A stretch of 64,000 nucleotides of DNA, taken from the NCBI GenBank assembly GCA_045643465.1, contig JAZUKV010000034.1:1-64000 (forward strand), read 5' to 3'. Positions 18,981 to 27,180 of the stretch are shown piece by piece. Every line of letters starts with the position of its first letter. Positions within the stretch are counted from its first letter, which is position 1. Made by a program: the position numbers and the translations under genes. The notes beneath the pieces were generated by a model. It worked only from the letters and a program-made list of their open reading frames with translations, did not search any database and was not told the origin of the DNA. The DNA comes from CAG-492 sp045643465 (GTDB lineage Bacteria; Bacillota; Clostridia; TANB77; CAG-508).

Positions 18981-19040
18981 GTGGAAAAAAGAACCGTCCC
19001 ATTTTCCAAAAAAGTGGAAAAGAGAACCGTCCCCGTTTCC
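18981..19040. repeat. Two direct copies of a GGGACGGTTCT intergenic repeat unit
   Basis: Two 27-base units in direct orientation, 18981-19007 and 19014-19040, of the form GTGGAAAA(A/G)AGAACCGTCC followed by CC and a TTTCC end. The second unit ends on the first base of the pgsA stop codon. The same core occurs as a palindrome at 62300-62361. Confidence 0.85.
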
Positions 19041-19633
19041 TAATCTGATAATAATTCTTTACCATTTTTTATGTAGTCCCAACCTGAAAAGATTGTTGCT
19101 ACTGTTGAAATTAATAATATTCCTGTACTTAATATATTCCATACTAATGGTATACCTGTTAAGCTTCCATCAAAACATTTTCCAAATGAATTCATATCTA
19201 TTAATGCTGCAATTAAACCTATCATTTGAGTAACTGTTTTCAATTTTCCCCATACTGATGCTGCTATTACATTTCCTGATTTTTCTACAGCTATTAATCT
19301 ATATCCTGACACAATAAATTCTCTAAATAATACAATTATTGGTATCCATGCTGGTAATCTTGAAGCTTCTACAAGCATTATCATAGCTGCTAAAACTAGA
19401 ATTTTATCTGCTATTGGATCTAAAAATTTTCCGAAAGTTGTAATTTCATTTCTTGATCTTGCTAAATAACCATCTAATTTATCTGTTATTGATGCTATTA
19501 TAAATATAAATGTTACTAATAACCATGTTAATGGTATTGAAAATAACTCTCCATTTATTGGTAAAAATGGAATAATAACCATTATCGGAACCAATATAAT
19601 TCTAAATATTGTTAATTTATTCGGTAAATTCAT
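19040..19633 (-). CDS. pgsA: CDP-diacylglycerol-glycerol-3-phosphate 3-phosphatidyltransferase
   Basis: A 197-residue integral membrane CDP-alcohol phosphatidyltransferase making phosphatidylglycerol phosphate. The family motif D-x2-DG-x2-AR-x8-G-x3-D-x3-D is seen as DKLDGYLARS followed by GKFLDPIADK. It opens MNLPNKLTIFRIILVP, typical of PgsA. Five to six membrane segments are apparent. It is preceded by the RNHCP gene with a short gap and followed by the GGGACGGTTCT repeats. Confidence 0.95.
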   Translation of the reverse strand: MNLPNKLTIFRIILVPIMVIIPFLPINGELFSIPLTWLLVTFIFIIASITDKLDGYLARSRNEITTFGKFLDPIADKILVLAAMIMLVEASRLPAWIPIIVLFREFIVSGYRLIAVEKSGNVIAASVWGKLKTVTQMIGLIAALIDMNSFGKCFDGSLTGIPLVWNILSTGILLISTVATIFSGWDYIKNGKELLSD

Positions 19634-19650
19634 AATTTTTTCCTTTCTAC

Positions 19651-19971
19651 TTATAAAATATCATTATTTGCACTTAATTTTATTATTAAATCCATGTTAT
19701 CATCATTTGCGGCTTTATTTTTCCTGATTTTTCCACATTTTTTACACTTAAACACTATTACATATCCTTTTTTTGGACTTATTTCAATTCCTATTGGCTC
19801 TAGTAATCCATGACACTCCTCATTTCTATCCCCAGGATTTATATCAACATGTTTAGAATGCAAACAATATGGACAATGGTTTCTGCATGTATACCCTAAT
19901 TTTTTTACTCTTTTTCCACAATTTTCACAAACAAATTCTTCATCTATTTTTGTAAATAAACTACTTTCCAT
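19651..19971 (-). CDS. RNHCP-domain zinc-binding protein
   Basis: A 106-residue protein named for its motif: CRNHCPYCLHSKHVD at about residue 28. With FVCENCGKRVKK before it and KCKKCGKIRKNK after it, it presents several CxxC pairs for zinc. RNHCP proteins are found across Firmicutes, and their function is not established. GGATGTGAT precedes the ATG. It lies 17 bases upstream of pgsA on the same strand. Confidence 0.85.
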   Translation of the reverse strand: MESSLFTKIDEEFVCENCGKRVKKLGYTCRNHCPYCLHSKHVDINPGDRNEECHGLLEPIGIEISPKKGYVIVFKCKKCGKIRKNKAANDDNMDLIIKLSANNDIL

Positions 19972-19992
19972 ACTATCACATCCATTCTTTAA

Positions 19993-21636
19993 TTATTGAT
20001 TTTCCTTATAAAATATACTTCCTCCAAGAAATTCTCTTAATAAGGATTGGTCTGGAACATATTTGGCTGGAACTGATATAAAGTACTCTAAAAAAGATAT
20101 TAATTTCTTAGCTTCTGAATATTCTGGTTGACTTTGATCTATTTCTTTTAATAATGGTAATGCATAATCTTTTAGAACCGCTATTTCATATATCAAAGAT
20201 GAATTAAACATTGCATCTGCTTCTTCTTGATAAGGAAATATATTTTTTCGTTCACCATTATTAACTGACTCCCACATTTTCAATGTATGATGTGCACTAT
20301 AACCTCTGAATTGATTATCTCTTACAATCCTTCTTATCAATCTTGAATCTGTTGTAGAAATTCTATTATTATGATCCATATTTAATACAGTCAAACAACT
20401 TATATAAATTTTATATTTTTGTTCCTTTGGAATTAGACTTGTTAATTTATCATTTAAACAATGTATTCCTTCAATAACAAGAATTTGATCATCTTTTAAT
20501 TTCATTTTTTGCCCATTATATTTTTTAGTACCAATTTCAAAATCAAATGTAGGAACATCTATTTCTTCCCCATTTAACAATTTTAAAATATGTTCATTGA
20601 ATAAATCTGTATCAATTGCTTCAATGCATTCAAAATCATAATTTCCATTTTCATCTTTTGGATTTTGAGATCTTTCTACGAAATAATTATCTACTGATAA
20701 AGTTACTGGTCTTATTCCATTAAGTCTTAATTGTACGCCTAATCTTTGAGCAAAAGTTGTTTTACCTGAAGATGATGGACCTGCTATTAATATAACTTTA
20801 ACATTTTTTCTTTTTATTATATCATCAGATATGTTTGCTATTTTTTTCTCATGTAATGCTTCATCTAATATAATATGCTCTCTTATCCAATCTTTTTTTA
20901 TTATTTTATTTAATTCGTAAATAGTAGATACATTTAAAAAACTATGCAAATCTTCATATTCATCCAATGTTTTTAATAATTTAGTATTTTCTTCAAATTG
21001 TGGCAATTTTGTTATATCTTTTCTACTAGGATATCTTATTAAAATTCCATCATGATATTTAACTATTTCATATATTTTTGCAAAACCTGTTGATATTGGC
21101 ATTACACCAAAAAAGTAATTATAATAGTCTTCACAATAATATAGACTAACATAATCTTTATATCCATCACATATTTGAAGTCTGCCTTTTTCATTATTTT
21201 CAATCTCATAAAATTTTCTTGCTTCATCTTTTGTCATTACTTTTTTAATAATTGGAATATCTTTTTCAACAATTTCTTTGAATTTTGTATTAATATTTTT
21301 AACTATTTCATCCGTTATCTCTGCATTTTTTACTTCTACAAGCATTGAATTTGATAATTGGTAATTTATTTCTGTTTTAATATCTGGATATAATTTTTCA
21401 AAGGCCATCGTAAGAAGATAAATCAAACCTCTTGTATATATTCTCATCCCATCTCTGTCAGAAATATTTATTAGCTCTATGTTTCCATCACTAGTCATTT
21501 CGTAATCCAAAGATTTAATTTCATTATTAAATCTTGCTGCAATACTGTTTGTAGCAATTATTTCTTCTCTAAAAAAATCTATAATTTTAACTTTATCTGT
21601 AATAAATTTCTTTCCTTTATAATAAATTTGAATCAT
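19993..21636 (-). CDS. Uridine kinase-like nucleoside kinase with N-terminal TGS/threonyl-tRNA synthetase-like region
   Basis: A 547-residue fusion often annotated as nucleoside kinase. The N-terminal half resembles the TGS and editing-type domain of threonyl-tRNA synthetase. The C-terminal half is a uridine kinase/phosphoribulokinase-type P-loop kinase: AGPSSSGKTTFAQRL (about 285), then SVDNYFVERSQNPKD and VIEGIHCLND. The substrate is not proven for this family. The start is set at the ATG six bases after GGAGGT; the longer frame would contain that Shine-Dalgarno sequence. Confidence 0.88.
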   Translation of the reverse strand: MIQIYYKGKKFITDKVKIIDFFREEIIATNSIAARFNNEIKSLDYEMTSDGNIELINISDRDGMRIYTRGLIYLLTMAFEKLYPDIKTEINYQLSNSMLVEVKNAEITDEIVKNINTKFKEIVEKDIPIIKKVMTKDEARKFYEIENNEKGRLQICDGYKDYVSLYYCEDYYNYFFGVMPISTGFAKIYEIVKYHDGILIRYPSRKDITKLPQFEENTKLLKTLDEYEDLHSFLNVSTIYELNKIIKKDWIREHIILDEALHEKKIANISDDIIKRKNVKVILIAGPSSSGKTTFAQRLGVQLRLNGIRPVTLSVDNYFVERSQNPKDENGNYDFECIEAIDTDLFNEHILKLLNGEEIDVPTFDFEIGTKKYNGQKMKLKDDQILVIEGIHCLNDKLTSLIPKEQKYKIYISCLTVLNMDHNNRISTTDSRLIRRIVRDNQFRGYSAHHTLKMWESVNNGERKNIFPYQEEADAMFNSSLIYEIAVLKDYALPLLKEIDQSQPEYSEAKKLISFLEYFISVPAKYVPDQSLLREFLGGSIFYKENQ

Positions 21637-21762
21637 AAGTACCTCCATTCTATATCTAATATATGTAAATATTAAATATAAATTCCACTGTGCATTATAA
21701 ATTAGGAATTATGAAACTTTCCCATTTAACAAGCTTATTTTATATCTATATTTTTTTTTAGT

Positions 21763-21799
21763 CAAGTAATTGACAAATATTAATTACTTGTATTATTAT
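21763..21799 (+). promoter_or_regulatory. Promoter with an operator-like dyad over the -35 box
   Basis: TTGACA (21770-21775) and TATTAT (21794-21799), 18 bases apart, form a good sigma-A promoter for the zinc-ribbon membrane protein. A perfect inverted repeat, CAAGTAATT at 21763-21771 and AATTACTTG at 21782-21790, overlaps the -35 box and spacer, where a repressor would compete with RNA polymerase. Confidence 0.6.
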
Positions 21800-21828
21800 A
21801 TATTTATTAAAAAAAGGAGGAATTTTTT

Positions 21829-22461
21829 ATGAGTAAATTTTGTGAAAATTGTGGCGCAGAATTAAGCGATACAGATAAAGTTTGTCCAAATTGTGGGACA
21901 TCTGTAGTTGAAGAAGCTGCTGCTAAAAAGAAGGATGTTAAAACAGAAAAAAATACAACAGAAAAGAGTGCATCAGCAAATAACAATAAGAAAACTCTTA
22001 TGTTATTTGGTGGAATTGCAGCTGCAGTTGTTGTAATTTTAATTTTAATTATCGTATTATTGGGTGGAGGTTATAAAAAACCTGTTAAATATTATTTCCA
22101 AGGAATGCAAAAATCTAATGCTAAAACATATTTAAAAGCATATCCTGATTTTATGAAGGAAAATCTAGAAAAAACATACGATAATGAATATCTAGAAAAA
22201 ATGATGGATAAATTTGAAAAGAGCTATGGTGATAAAATAAAAATTACATATAAAGTTCTTGATAAAACTAAATTAACAAAGGATGAATTAAAAGATAAAA
22301 CAGAAGCTTTAGAGAAAAAATATAAAGATGAAAAAATCAAAATTAAAGAAGGATACCAAGTATGCGTAAAAGCTACAATAAAAGGATCTGACGAAACAGA
22401 TACAAGTTATACAACATTTGAAATATACAAAATTAATGGAAAATGGTGCATGACTAACTAA
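21829..22461 (+). CDS. Zinc-ribbon membrane-anchored protein
   Basis: A 210-residue protein with an N-terminal zinc ribbon (FCENCGAELSDTDKVCPNCG, residues 3-22), a charged linker, one membrane segment (about 54-76) and a Lys-rich outer domain of about 130 residues ending in a 'Y-TTFEIYKINGKWCMTN' strand. That end is reminiscent of NTF2/DUF4878-like lumazine folds. The architecture matches the zinc-ribbon family of stress-response or cell-wall sensors such as TcaA/YvbJ, but no specific role can be assigned. AAAGGAGGAA gives a strong start. It is a single-gene unit with its own promoter and terminator. Confidence 0.85.
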   Translation: MSKFCENCGAELSDTDKVCPNCGTSVVEEAAAKKKDVKTEKNTTEKSASANNNKKTLMLFGGIAAAVVVILILIIVLLGGGYKKPVKYYFQGMQKSNAKTYLKAYPDFMKENLEKTYDNEYLEKMMDKFEKSYGDKIKITYKVLDKTKLTKDELKDKTEALEKKYKDEKIKIKEGYQVCVKATIKGSDETDTSYTTFEIYKINGKWCMTN

Positions 22462-22467
22462 TAAAAA

Positions 22468-22500
22468 TAAAACCGCTTTTCTTAGCGGTTTTATTTTTTT
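22468..22500 (+). terminator. Rho-independent terminator after the zinc-ribbon gene
   Basis: AAAACCGC and GCGGTTTT form the stem, followed by ATTTTTTT. The IS left end begins within two bases of this T run. Confidence 0.9.
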
Positions 22501-22536
22501 AGGTTCTATAATAAATGTTGGGGTGTAAAAACTCCA

Positions 22537-22562
22537 GCATTATTTTTTTGAAAAAATAATGC
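22537..22562 (+). other. Hairpin near the IS left end
   Basis: GCATTATTTTTT pairs with AAAAAATAATGC almost without a loop. It lies ahead of the transposase leader and could stall transcripts entering the IS from outside. Confidence 0.6.
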
Positions 22563-22630
22563 ACTTATTTAAAATACCTGATAGAATTTAAGCGACGAAA
22601 CCAAAGTCTAAGGAGGTATTAAATAAGTGC
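22561..22630 (+). promoter_or_regulatory. Hairpin sequestering the transposase ribosome-binding site and start
   Basis: GCACTTATTTAAAATACCT (22561-22579) is complementary, apart from a two-base bulge, to 22614-22630. That segment holds part of AGGAGGT and the GTG start codon. In a transcript entering from outside, this stem would hide the translation start. A shorter RNA starting inside the stem would leave it free. This is a known IS strategy against read-through expression. Confidence 0.65.
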
Positions 22631-23811
22631 ATACTCATTATATCAAAAAATTATTTAATTTAGAAGGAACTATTATAAAAAATTCTCATTTTTTCAAAAA
22701 TAATATTGTTTTCGATGTTGAAATGCCTGTAACTGAACATACTTGCCCTCACTGTTCATCTAAAACTACAAATGTTCATGATTATTATTTAAGAACTATA
22801 AAAGATGTTCCTGTTCAAAAAAAGTTTGTTACTATTCGATATAATCAACGTCGATACCATTGTTCTTCTTGTAACAAATCATTTAACGAAAATAACTGCA
22901 TCGTTTCCAGATACTCTCATCATACAACTAACCTAAATGGCTATATCGTTAACTCTTTACGCTCTAAAGTTTCCATGAACGATATCTCCAAAGAAGCTAA
23001 TGTTGCTCCTTGCTTTATTTCAAAGATGCTTCCATACCTTTCTATTACCTGTACTAAGCTTCCTAAAGTTCTTTGTATTGATGAATTTAAGGGTAATTCC
23101 GGTACTGAAAAATATCAAGTTGTTCTTCTCGACGGTGAAACTCACGAAATTGTTGACATTATTGAATGCCGTTATAAACACTTCCTTTGCCAATACTTTA
23201 AGAAATTTCCTAAAGATCAACTTGATAATGTTAAATTTTTTGTTACTGACTTGTGGGAAACATACAAAGATATCGCTTTTACCTATTTTACTCACGCTAA
23301 GATTATTGCTGATCGTTTTCACTTTATTCGCTATGCTACCGGTGCTGTTGATATTTTGAGAAAAAAAGTACAATCAAATCTTCCAAAAACCGAAAGAAAA
23401 TGGTTTAAAAAGTCTAGAAAATTACTACTTTCTCGAAGATGCAAAATTAAGAAAGATGAAGATATTGAACAATTAAATTATATGCTAATTAACTTTTCTG
23501 AAGATTTACGCATTGCGTATCGTGAAAAAGAAGCTTTTCTTGATATTGTTCATTCTACTGAATCATACGAAATTAAAGAAAAACTTTTCAATGAATGGGT
23601 TAATCGAAACTTAAACTCATCCGTCGAAAAACTTGTTTCTGTTGCAAAAACTTATCAACACTGGGCTGTTGAAATTCGCCATGCTCTCGAATTTCCATAC
23701 TCAAATGGCTGCACTGAAGGGATTAATAATAAAATTAAAACTTTAAAACGAATATCATTTGGCATGCCAAATTTTACTCATTTTAAAGCTCGCATCATGT
23801 TACTTGATTAA
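22627..23811 (+). CDS. ISL3-family transposase
   Basis: A 394-residue DDE transposase. The N-terminal zinc-finger region has TCPHCSSKT and YHCSSCNKSF (about 40-85), then a helix-turn-helix. The catalytic domain has VLCIDEFKG, TDLWETYKD followed by ADRFHF, and a final 'GCTEGINNKIKTLKR' carrying the Glu. The family is ISL3 (DDE_Tnp_ISL3). The start is GTG with AGGAGGT ten bases upstream, both inside a hairpin. The frame is intact, so the element may be active. Confidence 0.92.
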   Translation: MHTHYIKKLFNLEGTIIKNSHFFKNNIVFDVEMPVTEHTCPHCSSKTTNVHDYYLRTIKDVPVQKKFVTIRYNQRRYHCSSCNKSFNENNCIVSRYSHHTTNLNGYIVNSLRSKVSMNDISKEANVAPCFISKMLPYLSITCTKLPKVLCIDEFKGNSGTEKYQVVLLDGETHEIVDIIECRYKHFLCQYFKKFPKDQLDNVKFFVTDLWETYKDIAFTYFTHAKIIADRFHFIRYATGAVDILRKKVQSNLPKTERKWFKKSRKLLLSRRCKIKKDEDIEQLNYMLINFSEDLRIAYREKEAFLDIVHSTESYEIKEKLFNEWVNRNLNSSVEKLVSVAKTYQHWAVEIRHALEFPYSNGCTEGINNKIKTLKRISFGMPNFTHFKARIMLLD

Positions 23812-23836
23812 TAAAGTGATAATTTAATATGATTTT

Positions 23837-23863
23837 TTAAACCAATTTTCAATTGGTTTATTA
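23837..23863 (+). terminator. Terminator after the transposase
   Basis: AAACCAATT and AATTGGTTT form a 9-bp stem with a 3-base loop inside the IS; the following T tract is short. Confidence 0.55.
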
Positions 23864-24046
23864 ATCAACTTTAAAATTTTAAATATTTATGTTTTGTTGT
23901 TACAAATTCTAAAAATGGTATAAAAATAAGAGTGGACAAGTATTTTACTACTCATCCACCCCAACTCTTGACAAAGAGCCTTTTTATTTAACTTCCTTTT
24001 TATATTACTCCTAAAATTTTATTTTGTCCTTCTGTCTCCACCCACA

Positions 24047-24070
24047 TTGAATTGGAAGTCTCCAATTCAA
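24047..24070 (-). other. Perfect 10-bp/4-nt hairpin directly after the variable gene
   Basis: TTGAATTGGA and TCCAATTCAA flank a four-base loop (GACT on the coding strand). It begins two bases after the stop codon of the 989-residue protein. No T run follows, so it is not a normal terminator. Hairpin or cruciform elements with short stems and four-base loops lie just downstream of variable regions in characterised diversity-generating retroelements, where they aid homing. Confidence 0.7.
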
Positions 24071-24072
24071 CA

Positions 24073-24213
24073 CTACTGGATACAGAAGCCAAAGGCCAAG
24101 CCATAGCCGCTGTAGTACGCATTGCTGTTGCCGACGTAGCCGCTGCTATACACATAGCGCACATCGTTCGTACGGCCAAGATTAGGGGAGCGGAGCCACC
24201 AGTCGCGGGTCGA
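24073..24213 (-). other. Candidate DGR variable region 1 (C-terminal)
   Basis: The last 46 codons of the 989-residue protein. By hand count 24121-24240 is about 56% G+C, against about 42% just beside it and far less in the genome. Against the internal copy, codons such as CGC/TAC, GAC/AGC, CGT/TAT, GAT/TGT and AGC/TAC change at positions 1 and 2 while position 3 stays C or T. That is what adenine-directed mutagenesis of AAC/AAT template codons would give. A constant block GGCTTGGCCTTTGGCTTCTG closes it, where an IMH element would lie. Confidence 0.65.
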
Positions 24214-27042
24214 GCCAGCTTCAGTATACGCAACTCTATTAGTATTAGCACTTACATTGTAAGATGAAATATAATATTTTGATTCTGTATTTCCAAATTT
24301 ATTATAACCATCTCCACTTGCTCCTAATCCCTCTGTTGTATTTCCACTGTATTGTCCAGTACCATACATTTCTCTGTCTGAGAATAACCATATTGAATCT
24401 GCTATATCATCATTCAAAGTATAACTGCTTGTTGATGTACCTGTTACATATTTTATCTTCTTTGGTGTTATTACAGCTTGTAAATCGCTTTCTATACAAC
24501 TATATAAACATGTATCACTTGTTAGGTTTACATCTCCCGCATATCCTTCATTTGTTTTTGCATTTTTACCTATTAATGTTGCTCTTATGTGTGATACACT
24601 ATATCCTCCAGCATTTCTTGCATTTGATCCATAATTTGTTTCATTACTATCTAGTGTAACTCCAGTTCCAACATATGAATTTTTACTTTGTGATGGATTC
24701 CATCTTGTATAGTAACAACTATTATTACTAATTGTGTTATATAACATTCCTGCTCCATCTCCATATTGATTATAAACACTTCCACTTGCTATTGTACTAT
24801 TTAATGTTAAACTTACACTTTTTGTGTCTCCACATAGCATACAATCTTCAAATACTGTTTTATCTTGTACTGCTTTTATTTCTGCCCATGTCATATCATG
24901 TAAACTTATATTCTCTCTTGCATCTACCTGAGCTTGTGATCTAGTTACATTGTTACTACCAGAATCTGTTAAATATGCTGATGATGTAGTTTCACTTCCG
25001 TTAGCAGCTACTGAATGAGTTATAATTTTAACATAATATTCTCCACTTCCTTCTGAAGTTTCTTCATACTCATGTGTTACATAACTTTTGTTATAATTTG
25101 CTCCAACAGCTGGTCCAAACGTTAAACCTAGTGTATTTCCATTTGCGTCAACGTCTTGATTTATTCCGTATATTTGTACTGCATATTTGATTGGCGCCAT
25201 CTTCCATTGTGCATATAATGTTATATCTCCTATATCAGTTACAGATTGCTCATCTGTATATGCAGTTCCACTTCCATCAGGTTCTGTATTCCATCCAGTA
25301 AATTTATATCCGTCTTTTGTATAACCATTTGCAGTTAAATTGGTTGCTACATCATAAGGAATTGTTTGTGGATTCATTGTCCCAGTTCCTGTGTTACTAT
25401 CAAATGTAACAGTGTAACTTGTTGGTCGTGGTGATGAAATGCAGAAGCCAAAGGCCAAGCCAATGTCGCGGTACACATTGTAGTTGCCGCCGATGTAGCC
25501 GCTGTAATCCACAAAGCGCACACAGTACGTATAGCGAAGATTAGGGGAGCGGAGCCACCCGCTGTAGGTAGAGCCAGCTTCACTATACGCAACTCTATTA
25601 GTGTTATCACTTACATTGTAAGATGAAATATAATATTTTGATTCCGTATTTCCAAATTTATTATATCCATCTCCACTTGCTCCCAATCCCTCTGTTGTAT
25701 TTCCACTGTCTTGTCCAGTACCATACATTTCTCTTTCTGAGAATAACCATATTGAATCTGCTATATCATCATTCAAACTACAATTACTTGTTGAAGTACC
25801 TGTTACATATTTTATCTTCTTTGGTGTGATTACACTTCTTAAATCACTTTCTATACAGCTATATAAACATGTATCACTTGATAGGTTTACATCACCTGCA
25901 TACGTTACATCTGTTTTTGTATTTTCTCCTATAAGTGTTGCTCTTATATGCGATGTTGAATATCCTCCTGCGTCTCTTGCATTTGAACCATAACTTCCTC
26001 CATTTGTTGCCGCTGCATTTTGACTGGTACTTGGATTCCATCTCGTATAGTAATAACTATTATTACTAATTGTGTTATATAACACTCCTGCTCCATCTCC
26101 ATATTGATTATATGTACTTCCACTTGCTATTGTACTATTCAAAGTTAAACGTACACTCTTAGTATCTCCACATAGCATACAATCTTCAAATACTGTCTTA
26201 TCTGGCACTGCTTGTATTTGTGCCCATGTCATTTCATGTAAATTAATATTTTCTCTTGCAGTTACCTGTGCCGCAGTTCTAGTTACATTATTACTACTTG
26301 AATCTGTTAAGTATTCTGATGATGTAGTTTCACTTCCATTTGCTGCTACAGTATGTGTTATTATTTTTACATAGTAATTTCCTGGATTTTCCGCTATTTC
26401 CTCATATTCGTGTGTTACATAGCTATTGTTATAATTAGCTCCAACAGCTGGTCCAAATGTTAAACCTAGTATATATCCATTTGCGTCAACGTCTTGATTT
26501 ATTCCGTATATTTGTACTGCATATTTGATTGGCGCCATCTTCCATTGTGCATATAAAATAACTGTTGCCCCATTTGTAGCTGTTAAATTACTAACTTCTT
26601 CTCCGTCGGCATAACTTGTTCCACTTCCATCAGATGCTGTATTCCATCCAGTAAATTCATATCCCGTTTTTGTAAACTTATTTGCAGTTAAATTGGTTGC
26701 CACATTATAAGAAATTTCTTGTGGATTCATTGTTCCTGTTCCTGTATTACTATCAAATGTTACAATATAGTTTGCCTCAATTGTAAATTCATTTGTACTT
26801 GTTGCCATATCAGTAAAATATGATATTGTGCCATTTATATTAAACATACATAATAATATGATTAGTATTGCTATTATTCTAACTATCCAAGTAATTGGAT
26901 TTACTGTTTTAGTTCCAACTTTTATTAGTTTTTTTGGTCTGCTTTTGTTATTATTTTTAATATTACTTTGGCTAACATTTTTATTTCTAATAGATTTTTT
27001 CTTTTCATTAGAAACTATTTTATGATGTTTACCATATTTCAT
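24073..27042 (-). CDS. Large surface protein with two InlB-type/WLRSP modules ending in hypervariable segments (candidate DGR target)
   Basis: A 989-residue protein. Residues 1-50 are basic, 50-67 are a membrane segment, and about 73-88 read ISYFTDMATSTNEFT, the export motif of TasA/SipW substrates. Two modules of about 451 residues follow, starting at about 92 and 543. Each has an InlB/Flg_new repeat ('VTFDSNTGTGTMNP ... GWNT ... LYAQWK') then a DUF6273-like domain ending 'WLRSPNL ... GLAFGFCI'. The ends of both modules (about 491-534 and 944-989) differ mainly at first and second codon positions and are GC-rich. The last gene of the SipW operon; GGAGGGATT precedes the ATG. A C-type-lectin-like fold is inferred. 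Confidence 0.8.
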   Translation of the reverse strand: MKYGKHHKIVSNEKKKSIRNKNVSQSNIKNNNKSRPKKLIKVGTKTVNPITWIVRIIAILIILLCMFNINGTISYFTDMATSTNEFTIEANYIVTFDSNTGTGTMNPQEISYNVATNLTANKFTKTGYEFTGWNTASDGSGTSYADGEEVSNLTATNGATVILYAQWKMAPIKYAVQIYGINQDVDANGYILGLTFGPAVGANYNNSYVTHEYEEIAENPGNYYVKIITHTVAANGSETTSSEYLTDSSSNNVTRTAAQVTARENINLHEMTWAQIQAVPDKTVFEDCMLCGDTKSVRLTLNSTIASGSTYNQYGDGAGVLYNTISNNSYYYTRWNPSTSQNAAATNGGSYGSNARDAGGYSTSHIRATLIGENTKTDVTYAGDVNLSSDTCLYSCIESDLRSVITPKKIKYVTGTSTSNCSLNDDIADSIWLFSEREMYGTGQDSGNTTEGLGASGDGYNKFGNTESKYYISSYNVSDNTNRVAYSEAGSTYSGWLRSPNLRYTYCVRFVDYSGYIGGNYNVYRDIGLAFGFCISSPRPTSYTVTFDSNTGTGTMNPQTIPYDVATNLTANGYTKDGYKFTGWNTEPDGSGTAYTDEQSVTDIGDITLYAQWKMAPIKYAVQIYGINQDVDANGNTLGLTFGPAVGANYNKSYVTHEYEETSEGSGEYYVKIITHSVAANGSETTSSAYLTDSGSNNVTRSQAQVDARENISLHDMTWAEIKAVQDKTVFEDCMLCGDTKSVSLTLNSTIASGSVYNQYGDGAGMLYNTISNNSCYYTRWNPSQSKNSYVGTGVTLDSNETNYGSNARNAGGYSVSHIRATLIGKNAKTNEGYAGDVNLTSDTCLYSCIESDLQAVITPKKIKYVTGTSTSSYTLNDDIADSIWLFSDREMYGTGQYSGNTTEGLGASGDGYNKFGNTESKYYISSYNVSANTNRVAYTEAGSTRDWWLRSPNLGRTNDVRYVYSSGYVGNSNAYYSGYGLAFGFCIQ
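25441..25572 (-). other. Candidate DGR variable region 2 (internal copy)
   Basis: Residues about 491-534 of the same protein. It shares constant blocks TGGCTCCGCTCCCCTAATCT and GGCTTGGCCTTTGGCTTCTG with variable region 1 but differs in the variable codons and by one-codon indels. No hairpin follows it, and coding sequence continues into the second module, so it may be a frozen copy. Confidence 0.6.
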
Positions 27043-27180
27043 TCTATTAATCCCTCCTTCATTTTTCTTTTGATTTTTCTAGTTAAATATTCTATAGTTT
27101 TTTAACTTTAGGTAAAAATGTATTTCTATTTTTAAAAATCATTTTATACATTCTTACCTAAGGCTAAATGCCTTAGAATA

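Larger units (their letters stand above)
22502..23980 (+). mobile_element. ISL3-family insertion sequence
   Basis: About 1479 bp bounded by imperfect 24-bp inverted repeats: left 22502-22525 (GGTTCTATAATA... ending GTTGGGGTG) and right 23957-23980, whose complement starts GGCTCTTTGTCA and also ends GTTGGGGTG. I count 17 of 24 matches. One transposase gene lies between. The ends and protein match the ISL3 (IS204/IS1001/IS1165) family. The left end sits on the T run of a terminator. No clean 8-bp target duplication is visible in the T-rich flanks. Confidence 0.88.

Noticed and set aside
22494..23988. Eight-base target duplication of the ISL3 element
   Set aside because: Flanks are T-rich (TTTTTTTA and TTTTTATT) and do not match exactly, so a duplication cannot be claimed.
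24000..24267. ORFs on both strands over the GC-rich end of the 989-residue gene (Ala-rich products)
   Set aside because: They arise because the variable segment is GC-rich and poor in stop codons; no ribosome-binding sites, and the real frame runs through with a clear domain structure.
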